This document shows positions 1 to 7,177 of a stretch of 20,249 nucleotides of DNA, one piece after another. Each line of letters opens with the position of its first letter. Position 1 is the stretch's first letter. The notes below the pieces were generated by a model. It saw nothing but the letters and a program-made list of their open reading frames with translations. It made no database searches and was not told the DNA's origin. The position numbers and the translations under genes were made by a program. This stretch comes from Candidatus Neomicrothrix sp. UBA7388 (GTDB lineage Bacteria; Actinomycetota; Acidimicrobiia; Acidimicrobiales; Poriferisodalaceae): positions 15,922 through 36,170 of the forward strand of contig DKNM01000025.1 in NCBI GenBank assembly GCA_002470695.1. Direction: 5' to 3'.

Positions 1-323
1 GTGATCATTTCGATAAAAGACCGTCGTGATCGATACTGGGGGACCAACAGGTAGTCCCAGTCTTCGCCTGTCGAGGCGAAGAAACATGAGTGGACCTCGT
101 TGAGATAAAGGGGGGAGTGTCCGGTCTCGAGGCGGTTCGCTATGGGTGGTACTCCTGCGATGTAGTGGCCAAAGTAACAGTTGCGTCCGCTGGTCATTTC
201 TAAACCTAGGTTCGGGTCGGCTACGTCACGAAACTTAAGCAAGTTGATCATCGCCACTGGCTCATCGGGATCCCGGTCACGCATTGATTCAACAGCTTGG
301 TCTGTTAATTCGACGTAGTTCAT
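1..323 (-). CDS. DUF1330-like protein (partial, C-terminus beyond window)
   Basis: The first 107 codons of a minus-strand gene that runs off the left edge. The start is an ATG at 323, with an AAGGAA ribosome site 7 nt before it. The protein begins MNYVELTDQAVESMRDRDP and carries a strand-like PVAMINLLKFRD segment at about residues 22-33, then a G-x-Y-F-x-x-Y element, and ends in WDYLLVPQYRSRRSFIEMI. The NLLKFR motif and the WD...Y-x-SR-x-x-F...M pattern are hallmarks of the DUF1330 dimeric alpha-beta barrel (ferredoxin-like fold). Members are small cytoplasmic proteins, mostly without known reactions. It is divergent from the YHYH lipoprotein across 172 nt. Family placement is fairly secure; function is unknown. 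Confidence 0.75.
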   Translation of the reverse strand, partial: MNYVELTDQAVESMRDRDPDEPVAMINLLKFRDVADPNLGLEMTSGRNCYFGHYIAGVPPIANRLETGHSPLYLNEVHSCFFASTGEDWDYLLVPQYRSRRSFIEMI

Positions 324-330
324 CTTCAAT

Positions 331-336
331 TTCCTT
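331..336 (-). promoter_or_regulatory. Ribosome binding site of the DUF1330-like gene
   Basis: On the minus strand this reads AAGGAA, 7 nt before the ATG at 323. It fixes the start of the truncated gene at the left edge. Confidence 0.6.
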
Positions 337-495
337 CGCTGGTTTTTGACCCATTTTCTTTAGGCCGGATCAAGGTTCATTGTTTAGGAACAAATATGTT
401 TGGTCTTAACGTAGCTGCCGAAGATGCTCCGTTAATTTTCTATATGAATTGCTACCACTGGCCATCTTTGCGTGTCGAACAGGAAATAGTGCTGC

Positions 496-1668
496 ATGGC
501 TTCTTTTCGGATTAACGAATTACAGTTGACGCTCGCTGTTCTACTGACAGTTTGTGTTGTCGCCAGTGCATGTTCGAGCCAAGAGACGGTTAGCCCGCCG
601 ACTATCCAAACAACAGCCACCCACACCTACACAGAAGACACAACCACCCCACCGATCACTAAAACAACCCACACCCACACAGACCCTCAGGAAGGTCCTT
701 ATTTAGGCAATTATTCAATTTCTGAGGTCGGATTTGGTACTCAGACAACAGTGACGGTGTCGGACAACATGAGAACAATCGTCACGAACGCTCTGCCAAA
801 TCATGAAACAGGGTTGTTCCCAAACTCAGGCAACCCGAATACCATCTCGGCTCAATCAAACAGGTATAAGTACCCCACGAACCCTGCCTATAGGGGTGCC
901 GCAGCTGAGGTGCATGTGCCAGGTGTAGCAGTAAACGGCGTCAAGTTTGAGCCGGGCACCGCAGAAACCGTGACTTGTGTGACCGGTGAGACATATCGGG
1001 TAGAAGGGCTACAGGACACCTTCAATCTTGGTATGGACTTCAATAACGCACACGTGCAGCCAACTGGTGAGTACCACTATCACGGGTTATCCGACTTGCT
1101 CGCTGAGGTACACGATCACTCCGGAGGAGAACTGGTCCATGTCGGCTTCGCTGCGGACGGCTACTTGATCTACATATCAACTACTGACACTTATAAGCCC
1201 AGCTATCAACTTACGGCCTCTTTAAGAACGGGCAGCGATTGTCAGGTAAGCCTCGGCGGTGTGCGGGGCCCAAATAAGGTCGTGGGAGGCACGGCCCCTG
1301 ATGGCACTTATACGTCTGACTGGGAATACCTTCCCGGATCTGGAGATCTAGATGAATGCAATGGGACATTCATCGAGGATCGATACCTGTATTTGGTTAC
1401 GAATGAGTTTCCTTACATCAGCCGCTGTTTGAACGGCGAATTTAATGAATCGCGGCCTTCAGACCCCAATCCCGGCCGGACACCAAGGGACCAAACGGGA
1501 TCAGCATTAAGTGGTCCGAATCTAGCTGCTGCTGCGGCTCAACTCGGCGTAAACGAAGAGCAGCTTCGGTTAGCGTTGGGTCCCCCTCCCCCGGATATCG
1601 AGGCTGCAGCTTCTTCACTTGGGGTGACTACTGGTGCCTTACGAGCTGCTTTAGATAGCAGCCCTTAA
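496..1668 (+). CDS. YHYH-domain lipoprotein with duplicated C-terminal helical repeat
   Basis: A predicted secreted, lipid-anchored protein of 390 residues. Residues 8-25 are hydrophobic and end in a lipobox-like VVASAC, so Cys26 is the probable lipidated residue. A Thr/Pro/His-rich linker (about 31-66) follows. The core, about 68-320, contains GEYHYHG with the YHYH element at 193-196 and a downstream EVHDHSGGELVHVGFAADG segment, which defines the YHYH family (PF14240). Its biochemical role is not established. The tail carries two related about 20-residue units, near 343-362 and 368-387, of the form AAA-x-LGV-x-x-x-x-LR-x-AL. The start is the ATG at 496, with an AGGAAA about 9 nt upstream. 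The gene converges on the DUF805 gene with only 8 nt between stops. The metal-binding idea suggested by the His-rich core is inference. Confidence 0.85.
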   Translation: MASFRINELQLTLAVLLTVCVVASACSSQETVSPPTIQTTATHTYTEDTTTPPITKTTHTHTDPQEGPYLGNYSISEVGFGTQTTVTVSDNMRTIVTNALPNHETGLFPNSGNPNTISAQSNRYKYPTNPAYRGAAAEVHVPGVAVNGVKFEPGTAETVTCVTGETYRVEGLQDTFNLGMDFNNAHVQPTGEYHYHGLSDLLAEVHDHSGGELVHVGFAADGYLIYISTTDTYKPSYQLTASLRTGSDCQVSLGGVRGPNKVVGGTAPDGTYTSDWEYLPGSGDLDECNGTFIEDRYLYLVTNEFPYISRCLNGEFNESRPSDPNPGRTPRDQTGSALSGPNLAAAAAQLGVNEEQLRLALGPPPPDIEAAASSLGVTTGALRAALDSSP

Positions 1669-1676
1669 GTCTCTGG

Positions 1677-2108
1677 TTACCGAATGATGTCGTTTGTTCG
1701 ATGCAGCGGTTCTGGTTCGGTGTCACTGCTAGCTGCCGTGACCCCACCTTGCGTGACTGGATCTCCCCATTCGTTTGTTTCTACAGAACTAGGCTGAACA
1801 AGCCAATACAGCAGCACCAAATTACCCAAGGGGACAAGACCAAGTAAGAGCCACGTTCCTTTTCGACCCACGTCATGCAGGCGACGCACTCCTAATGCGA
1901 TCGACAACCACACATAGGCAATGAAATAGACAATCTCCGGTCCAACCTGATCGGTGTCAAGATCCAAAATGGCGGCAAAGATGCCACCAAGAACAAAGAA
2001 GACTAGGAGGTGGAGCAGAAATGGCCACCAATAGGCGGGTCGCGACGACCGGCCCCGAAGATCCCCGAAACGTCGCCAAGACTCGACATAATAATTTAAC
2101 GCTTTCAT
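1677..2108 (-). CDS. DUF805 family membrane protein
   Basis: A 143-residue integral membrane protein. It shows the DUF805 pattern: F-x-x-RGRSSRPAYWWPF near residues 14-30, hydrophobic segments at about 29-47, 58-74 and 86-104, and the signature RRLHDVGRKG at 75-84, ending with the N-x-W/Y-G motif (NEWGDP) that often closes these proteins. DUF805 proteins (YhaH type) sit in the cytoplasmic membrane; their role is unknown. I chose the ATG at 2108 over an upstream in-frame TTG at 2120, because GAGGT lies 5 nt before the ATG and overlaps the TTG. The last about 25 residues are polar and probably disordered. It lies 125 nt downstream of the other small membrane protein gene on the same strand. Confidence 0.85.
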   Translation of the reverse strand: MKALNYYVESWRRFGDLRGRSSRPAYWWPFLLHLLVFFVLGGIFAAILDLDTDQVGPEIVYFIAYVWLSIALGVRRLHDVGRKGTWLLLGLVPLGNLVLLYWLVQPSSVETNEWGDPVTQGGVTAASSDTEPEPLHRTNDIIR

Positions 2109-2113
2109 CGCAT

Positions 2114-2118
2114 ACCTC
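2114..2118 (-). promoter_or_regulatory. Ribosome binding site that decides the DUF805 start
   Basis: On the minus strand this reads GAGGT and is spaced 5 nt from the ATG at 2108. It overlaps the alternative TTG start at 2120, so the shorter protein is preferred. Confidence 0.6.
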
Positions 2119-2233
2119 AAGTATCAGTTGGCCAGACCATAGGCCAGCAGGACAAACAAAATTTGGTCCCGTGCAACCGGATGCCTTTGAACTCAGGTAC
2201 GCGGGGCCAAACCTTTACTCTCCAATTTCAAAG

Positions 2234-2590
2234 CTATAGCGCCATCAACATTGTGACCGTAATGGCGATAGTCATCACGGCGCCGATAACACGGAACGCA
2301 CCAAGAGGTGCTTTGGACCAATCTTGCCCAGTTGCTGAGTCTGCAAGTTCAGATGGCATGTCTTTTCGTAGTGCTTGGAACTGCGCCATTTGACTATCCG
2401 TACTGAGGAGTAGCAGAAGGTTCACGCCGAGAATGGCAAAAACCATCATCGGACGCTTGCCGTCAAGATGTTCGCCGCCAAAAACAATTACAGCTATAAG
2501 TGCGCTAGAACTAAGAGAATAATTGCGCCAGCTAGATCGAAGTGACGCCGCGTTGCTCTCCACCATTGCGTTGAAATCCGTAAAATTCAT
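2234..2590 (-). CDS. Small membrane protein of unknown function
   Basis: I do not recognise this 118-residue protein. It has an N-terminal soluble stretch of about 26 residues, then hydrophobic segments at about 28-38, 47-63 and 99-117. The last two are convincing membrane helices. A polar loop (about 64-98) contains a QFQALRKD stretch. The ATG at 2590 is preferred over an in-frame TTG at 2608 because AGAGGGG ends 5 nt before the ATG. It is on the same strand as the DUF805 gene, 125 nt upstream of it. The two may be cotranscribed, but nothing in the sequence shows this directly. No catalytic motif is visible. Confidence 0.7.
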   Translation of the reverse strand: MNFTDFNAMVESNAASLRSSWRNYSLSSSALIAVIVFGGEHLDGKRPMMVFAILGVNLLLLLSTDSQMAQFQALRKDMPSELADSATGQDWSKAPLGAFRVIGAVMTIAITVTMLMAL

Positions 2591-2595
2591 TATTA

Positions 2596-2602
2596 CCCCT
2601 CT
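2596..2602 (-). promoter_or_regulatory. Strong ribosome binding site of the small membrane protein
   Basis: AGAGGGG on the minus strand, followed by TAATA and the ATG at 2590. This is among the best purine-rich sites in the window and sets the start. Confidence 0.65.
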
Positions 2603-2647
2603 TTTCAACAGCCGACGTTAGACGACACTCAAACGTCAACAGGACAT

Positions 2648-2670
2648 GGAGATGACTTATCTCCTAAGTC
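2648..2670 (+). other. Two overlapping, mutually exclusive short hairpins upstream of the VOC gene
   Basis: Bases 2648-2664 form a perfect 6-bp stem (GGAGAT / ATCTCC, 5-nt loop). Bases 2654-2670 form another perfect 6-bp stem (GACTTA / TAAGTC, 5-nt loop) that shares sequence with the first, so only one can form. They lie in the region between the divergent small membrane protein and VOC genes. A regulatory role is speculative, since isolated 6-bp stems occur by chance. Confidence 0.25.
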
Positions 2671-2722
2671 GCGCTTGCGGCGAGTGGTAATTACTGCTCT
2701 ATTGTCGACCTTGCTGGACACC

Positions 2723-3115
2723 ATGAAAGGCTTCCTCGTGAAACAACTGGAAGGTCATGTTCAACGGATCGACGCCATCACTTTTGCGACCGCAAACATG
2801 GCGGAATCAGTAAATTTCTACCAAGCACTGGGTTTCGTTGAAACTTTTGGTGACTCTTCAAGGTCCTTCGTCACTTTGGAATCTGCGTCTTGTTTTGTCA
2901 ACCTATGGTTAGTTAGCCAAGAGGAGATGCCTACGGGCTGGTGGGGACGAATTGTCTTTCATGTTGACGATGTAGACGAAGTCTATAAACGTGCCATAAC
3001 AGCAGGGCTTTCTCCCGATGCCGAACCGAAAGACGCTCCTTGGGGCGAACGATTCTTCCCAATAAAGGACCCCGCTGGGCACGATTTAAGTTTTGCTAAA
3101 AGAATCATCCTCTAA
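2723..3115 (+). CDS. VOC / glyoxalase-bleomycin resistance fold protein
   Basis: A 130-residue single-module vicinal oxygen chelate protein. The fold shows as beta-alpha-beta segments: ITFATANMAESVNFYQALGF (about 19-38), the strand RIVFHVDDVDEVYKRAITAGL (about 76-96) and the closing FFPIKDPAGHDLSFA (about 111-125). The usual first metal ligand His at the start of strand 1 is replaced (ITFAT), and the usual C-terminal Glu is not evident, so metal-dependent catalysis is doubtful. Binding of a small molecule or antibiotic is possible. The start is uncertain. ATG 2723 gives a normal-length N-terminus, while in-frame TTGs at 2675 and 2711 would extend it; none has a strong ribosome site. The methyltransferase gene follows after 15 nt, suggesting an operon. 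Confidence 0.8.
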   Translation: MKGFLVKQLEGHVQRIDAITFATANMAESVNFYQALGFVETFGDSSRSFVTLESASCFVNLWLVSQEEMPTGWWGRIVFHVDDVDEVYKRAITAGLSPDAEPKDAPWGERFFPIKDPAGHDLSFAKRIIL

Positions 3116-3121
3116 AAGAAA

Positions 3122-3126
3122 AAGGA
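3122..3126 (+). promoter_or_regulatory. Ribosome binding site of the methyltransferase
   Basis: AAGGA, 4 nt before the GTG at 3131. It supports the GTG start, with no nearby in-frame ATG needed. Confidence 0.55.
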
Positions 3127-3130
3127 AATT

Positions 3131-3778
3131 GTGACTGACCAGCCTCACGACCTAACAGATCTTTACAGTGGATTTCCTGCTGGGTTTTTCGAACGAGCAG
3201 ATCAGTCATCGGATAGCAACTTTTATGCCGCGCCACGTTTAGTAACCCATATTGATGATGGTGCTATTGAAGCCGTGGGCAAGCTGTATACAGAACTTGG
3301 ACTCACCGGTCGAGTTTTGGATCTAATGGGTTCATGGGTTAGCCACTTCCCCGTCAAGCCCGAGGAGTTAGTAGTTCTTGGAATGAACACTGAAGAGTTG
3401 AGCGCCAATAAAGACGCTGATTCGTGGTTACAGCATGATCTCAACGTCAATCCGATTATGCCTCTACTCGATGAAGAGTTCGATGGCGTCGTTTGTTGCG
3501 TCTCCGTCGATTATTTGACACGTCCGTTAGAAGTGTTCAACGAAGTTCATCGTTGCTTAAAGCCCGGGGGTGTTTTCGTCCATACTTTTTCAAATCGGTG
3601 TTTTCCTACGAAGGCGATTAATGGGTGGAATCAGACCGACGATCGGGGGCATGTATCGATTGTCGGCGAGTATTTTCGTCGCACCGGCCCATGGTCGGAC
3701 CTCAGTGCAGAGCTCCGAACCGAGACAAGCAGTTTCGGTGACCCTCTCTACGCTGTGTGGGGACGCAAATCATCGTGA
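3131..3778 (+). CDS. Class I SAM-dependent methyltransferase-like protein with atypical motif I
   Basis: A 215-residue soluble protein with Rossmann methyltransferase architecture. Motif I is RVLDLMGSWVSH (61-72), where the normal glycine-rich D-x-G-x-G loop is replaced by D64-LMGSWVSH. The later elements are recognisable: VVLGMN (81-86) as the second strand, EEFDGVVCCVSVDYL (115-129) as the motif II region, and LKPGGVFVHTFSNRCFPTKAI (143-163) as the post-II/III region. From memory, this DLM-S/G-SWVSH plus SNR-x-F-x-TKA combination marks a widely distributed, uncharacterised methyltransferase-like family, so the odd loop is a family trait rather than damage. The start is GTG. It follows the VOC gene by 15 nt and is probably cotranscribed. 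The substrate is unknown, and the protein may not bind SAM in the usual way. Confidence 0.8.
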   Translation: MTDQPHDLTDLYSGFPAGFFERADQSSDSNFYAAPRLVTHIDDGAIEAVGKLYTELGLTGRVLDLMGSWVSHFPVKPEELVVLGMNTEELSANKDADSWLQHDLNVNPIMPLLDEEFDGVVCCVSVDYLTRPLEVFNEVHRCLKPGGVFVHTFSNRCFPTKAINGWNQTDDRGHVSIVGEYFRRTGPWSDLSAELRTETSSFGDPLYAVWGRKSS

Positions 3779-3861
3779 TCGTTAAACGAATCACACCAGC
3801 AGTTCTAAAGTAAGCATGAGCGCAGAAGCAGCTTGCGGCTATTGACTACCTAGGGGCCATC

Positions 3862-4269
3862 GTGACAGGCAACGAAGCAAAGGATCTCGTTCGGTACATA
3901 ATGGAGGAGGGATTTAATAAACAGGACCTGTCAGTAGTCGAAAGATCATTCACCGACAATTATGTGCGACACGGCTATGGAGGTCCCTCCGCAAATTCCC
4001 TTGCAGAACACATCGAGTCACTTAAGGCATATCATTCCGCATTCACGAACGCCCGGTTCGAAATTCAGCAAATGGTGAGCGATGGATCGTCGGTGGCAGT
4101 GAGGTACATACTGAGAGGAATCCATACAGGGACTTTCATGGGGATAACTGGGTCTGGCAACGAGATCGAACGCCACGCTGTAGCAATATTTACGGTTATC
4201 GAAGGCAAAGTAACAGAAGGCCACATAGTGAGTGATAGCGGCGGACTGTTGGAGCAACTCACTCGATAG
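3862..4269 (+). CDS. SnoaL-like ester cyclase / polyketide cyclase homologue
   Basis: A 135-residue cytoplasmic protein of the NTF2-like SnoaL superfamily. The diagnostic features are an N-terminal helix with EEGFNKQDLSVVERSF (about 15-30), NYVRHGYG with H37, VRYILRGIHTGTFMGI (80-95) with H88 in the conserved G-x-H-x-G-x-FMGI element, and the terminal IEGKVTEGHIVSDSGGLLEQL. SnoaL members include aldol cyclases of polyketide pathways, but most genomic 'ester cyclases' have no known substrate. The start is the GTG at 3862, with AGGGG upstream at good spacing. It stands 83 nt behind the methyltransferase and converges with the LLM gene, with 8 nt between stops. The precise reaction cannot be inferred. 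Confidence 0.85.
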   Translation: MTGNEAKDLVRYIMEEGFNKQDLSVVERSFTDNYVRHGYGGPSANSLAEHIESLKAYHSAFTNARFEIQQMVSDGSSVAVRYILRGIHTGTFMGITGSGNEIERHAVAIFTVIEGKVTEGHIVSDSGGLLEQLTR

Positions 4270-4277
4270 TAAGTGGC

Positions 4278-5297
4278 TTATCCAAGCAGCAGTTTTTCAA
4301 TTTCCTCGCCTTGTTGCTTTACTTCTAAAGGATCAATCGCCCACATAGGTGGCTTTACACACACCGAGTTCGCATGTTGCGCGATGGTGACGATTTCTTC
4401 GCCAACTTCATCCCGAGTTCCACACACGGCAAATGTCTTTGCAGCTTCCAAAGGCACCATGTCTAGACAGTTTTCTAATGGCAGTGATTTGCGCGCTTCA
4501 ACCAAGGCGTCGAACATGGCACCGAAGCCGTGTGCTTCAAAATAGGATCGATAGCTGGGAATTGAGGCATAAAAGACGACATTGCCGCGAGCTCGCCGAG
4601 CAGCAACAAGCGGATCTGAATCAATAGAAGCCGTGAGCCACAATTGAATTTGTAATTCATTCGGGTCGCGCCCGGCTCTGGTAGCGCCGCGGCGAAGGGC
4701 CGGCAAGGCTCGTTCCTCTAACCACCACCGCGACCAAATCGAGTGTCCTATGAACCCGTCAGCACATTCGCCTGCTAATTCACATAATTTTTCGCGGAGC
4801 GACGCTATCCAGATTGGGATGGATCGAGCATTGGGAGCAAAGTTGGGATGGAGACCTTCGAAAGAAAGTTGATAGTGCTCGCCTTGATATTCCGGGATTG
4901 AAGGAGCATTACTTTCGGCTGCATCAAAGACCATTCGCAGAATTTCAATTACCTCGCGTGTTCTGCCAATTGGTGGGTAGAAGTTCTGGCCAAAGTAATT
5001 CTCCGTCCATGTTTGGGGTGCCGTGCCTAAGCCAAGCGTGAAGCGTCCGTTGCTTATTTCGTCCAGTTCCAAGGCTGCGCATGCAGTTTCAAATGGGGAG
5101 CGCACAAATGCCATTGCTATCCCCGTTTCTAATTTCAGTGAAGAAGTAGACGCTGCCGCGACAGCCATACTCGCCCACGGTGGTCCGTAGACCTGGTTAC
5201 CGATAACGCCTGCGTAACCCCGCTGTTCTAATTCTCTCGACCGGGACGCAATAGTGGAAGCATCACCCCGGCCGATTGGTGCCCAACAGTTCAACAT
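4278..5297 (-). CDS. LLM-class F420-dependent oxidoreductase
   Basis: A 339-residue luciferase-like (beta/alpha)8-barrel oxidoreductase, probably using F420H2, given the subfamily and the actinobacterial setting. The usual landmarks are in order: the N-terminal strand MLNCWAPIG, the ELEQRGYAGV helix (about 22-31), LKLETGIAMAFVRSPFETA (about 54-72), the phosphate-binding NGRFTLGLGTAPQ (83-95) and RSIPIWIASLREK (158-170). It resembles the TIGR03617 (MSMEG_2256-like) group, whose substrates are unknown. The ATG at 5297 lacks a clear ribosome site. It lies 62 nt downstream of the amidohydrolase gene on the same strand and is likely cotranscribed with it. Flavin rather than F420 remains possible. 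Confidence 0.85.
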   Translation of the reverse strand: MLNCWAPIGRGDASTIASRSRELEQRGYAGVIGNQVYGPPWASMAVAAASTSSLKLETGIAMAFVRSPFETACAALELDEISNGRFTLGLGTAPQTWTENYFGQNFYPPIGRTREVIEILRMVFDAAESNAPSIPEYQGEHYQLSFEGLHPNFAPNARSIPIWIASLREKLCELAGECADGFIGHSIWSRWWLEERALPALRRGATRAGRDPNELQIQLWLTASIDSDPLVAARRARGNVVFYASIPSYRSYFEAHGFGAMFDALVEARKSLPLENCLDMVPLEAAKTFAVCGTRDEVGEEIVTIAQHANSVCVKPPMWAIDPLEVKQQGEEIEKLLLG

Positions 5298-5359
5298 AAA
5301 TCAGGTTTCTACTAGTGAAACAAGATCAGATCTAGTGAGGAATTGTTTCTCGATTCGTT

Positions 5360-7087
5360 TTACCGACGTCCCCGGATTAGACGACCTGGGCGAGCCCCTG
5401 TGAATTCGTCATTTTCTCGGACGATTTCACCAGCAACGATGGTGGCCTTGTATCCACTCGCCTCTTGTAAAAGGCGCGGAGCTCCGGTGGGAAGGTCGTA
5501 GGCCATTTCAGGCGGAGAAATTGACAGATTGTCGTAGTCAATGACGTTTATGTCTGCCCTCTTGCCAACTTCAAGGGTGCCTCTATCACCAAGCAGCCCG
5601 TATATCTCAGCAGTGTCGTGCGTCATCAGCTTCACCGCATCTTCAATTTTCATCTTGGGGCCATTAGTTCGGTCCCTTGTCCAATGGCTCAACATGAAAG
5701 TCGACGTAGAGGCATCGCAGATAAGACGACAATGAGCTCCGCCGTCAGAAAGACTCCAGAATGCACCGTGATGATTTAGACGTTCGTATGTTGGATCGAG
5801 GGTGTGTTCCGCAAAGTCAGCAAGAGGAAAGAAAATTAGTCCTTTCCCATTGTTCGCAAGCAGGACTTCGTACGCATACTCGTAGGGATCGCGGTCTTCC
5901 TTTTCGGCGCGCGACGCAATGGAGTCTTGAGGCTTCGGTTCGTAATCAGGGTTCTCTAACAGTGGGTACATCTTGTGAAAACCGTGAGCAACATCATGAT
6001 TGAAGCGTCCGGTATACCCAGTCGTTTCGCCTAATATCTGCTGCTTTATTTGTTCTTTCGAGAGTTCTTTTACAAGTTCGCTCGGTGTGCAGCTCGCCGC
6101 TAAATCTAAGTATGTCGGGTGCATCTTGAATGGGTGAAGCGACGTTTCTAGTCCAAACAGCAGTCCTGCTGGGCGTCCGGCTACCTGCGCTATTACTTTG
6201 CCTTGACCTTCAAGAGGGGCTGATGAAAGTTCCAGGAGATCACGCCATTGCTGTGGGTGTTGGTCTGCCTGGTTTAGAGCATATGTGACCGTCAATCCAT
6301 AATCGTCAGCTAAGGCACGCATCCAATCGATATCCGAACCAAAGTTACCTTCCAGCCCCCCAAGTCCAATATCTGAAGCTACTTCGACGACGCCTCCACC
6401 TGCGTCGGCTACAGCTCTACCCATTGCTATAAGTTCATCAGCTCCCGCGAATGTTCCTGGGACGGGTTCCCCGTCCAGAGCTCGATGCAGCATGGTCCGG
6501 GAGGATGTGAACCCGAGTGCGCCGGCTTCAATTCCTTCTTGAACAATCTTTGCCATCTCGATTAAGTCTTCTGGCGTCGGATCTTCGTTTCGTGCTCCTC
6601 TTTCTCCCATGACGTATGCCCGGACAGAGCCATGCGGCACTTGCGTTGCAATGTCCATGACTCTTGGCATTCTTTCAAGGGCATCTAAATATTCTGGAAA
6701 TGTTTCCCAGTTCCAATCGATACCTTCGGATAAGGCGGCTCCGGGGATATCTTCAACGCCCTCCATAAGTTGGATCAGCCAGTCATGACTGTCTGGCCGA
6801 GCGGGAGCAAACCCTACGCCACAGTTGCCGAAAACTGTCGTAGTGACTCCATGGAATGAAGAGGGGCTCATCTCGGGATCCCAAGTTGCTTGCCCGTCAT
6901 AGTGAGTGTGCACATCAACAAACCCAGGCGTTACCAAGTAACCGTCAGCATCTATTTCGATTCGGCCTTGGCCAATAGCAGGTCCTACAGATGAAATAAC
7001 TCCATCATCGATAGCTATATCGACTTTTCGGGCTTCGCTTCCTGTGCCATCAACGACTTTGCCAGCTCTAATTACGATGTCATGCAT
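5360..7087 (-). CDS. N-acyl-D-amino-acid deacylase-like amidohydrolase
   Basis: A 575-residue amidohydrolase-superfamily protein of the D-aminoacylase / amidohydrolase_3 type. Landmarks are the N-terminal beta-sandwich start (VIRAGKVVDGTG), VDVHTHYDG with H60 and H62, the FGNCGVGFAP element with Cys89 matching the metal-bridging Cys of D-aminoacylase, SDGGAH (447-452) with Asp448 as the likely catalytic acid, and the C-terminal sandwich GTLEVGKRADINVID. The two middle histidine ligands of classic D-aminoacylases are not evident: the corresponding strands read VVEVASDIG (233-241) and LTVTYALNQ (265-273). This may mark a subfamily with a different metal site or substrate. The ATG at 7087 has GGGGAA close upstream. 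It is divergent from the PhyH gene by 90 nt, with the LLM oxidoreductase downstream. An alternative substrate class, such as cyclic amides or ureides, cannot be excluded. Confidence 0.85.
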   Translation of the reverse strand: MHDIVIRAGKVVDGTGSEARKVDIAIDDGVISSVGPAIGQGRIEIDADGYLVTPGFVDVHTHYDGQATWDPEMSPSSFHGVTTTVFGNCGVGFAPARPDSHDWLIQLMEGVEDIPGAALSEGIDWNWETFPEYLDALERMPRVMDIATQVPHGSVRAYVMGERGARNEDPTPEDLIEMAKIVQEGIEAGALGFTSSRTMLHRALDGEPVPGTFAGADELIAMGRAVADAGGGVVEVASDIGLGGLEGNFGSDIDWMRALADDYGLTVTYALNQADQHPQQWRDLLELSSAPLEGQGKVIAQVAGRPAGLLFGLETSLHPFKMHPTYLDLAASCTPSELVKELSKEQIKQQILGETTGYTGRFNHDVAHGFHKMYPLLENPDYEPKPQDSIASRAEKEDRDPYEYAYEVLLANNGKGLIFFPLADFAEHTLDPTYERLNHHGAFWSLSDGGAHCRLICDASTSTFMLSHWTRDRTNGPKMKIEDAVKLMTHDTAEIYGLLGDRGTLEVGKRADINVIDYDNLSISPPEMAYDLPTGAPRLLQEASGYKATIVAGEIVRENDEFTGARPGRLIRGRR

Positions 7088-7177
7088 TGAGTTCCCCTAT
7101 CACTCGTTCTCAATTCTATTCCGTCTGAAGCAACAGTTCTTCCTAACAACGCTGCGTGAGCGATCTAGGCTTATCGG

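Noticed and set aside
441..449. TATATGAAT as a -10 element for the YHYH lipoprotein gene
   Set aside because: No matching -35 hexamer at suitable spacing; AT-rich words of this kind are common in the gap.
606..693. Tandem DNA repeat (Thr/His-coding, ACC- and CAC-rich run)
   Set aside because: It is a low-complexity linker inside the lipoprotein gene with no exact repeat unit; similar linkers follow many lipobox cysteines.
2675..2722. Upstream TTG extension of the VOC protein
   Set aside because: It adds 16 residues not resembling the VOC family N-terminus, with no ribosome site before the TTG. ATG 2723 gives a normal-length protein.
5305..5321. GTTTC...GAAAC inverted repeat between the amidohydrolase and LLM genes
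   Set aside because: Only a 5-bp AT-rich stem and no U-tract, too weak to call a terminator or operator.
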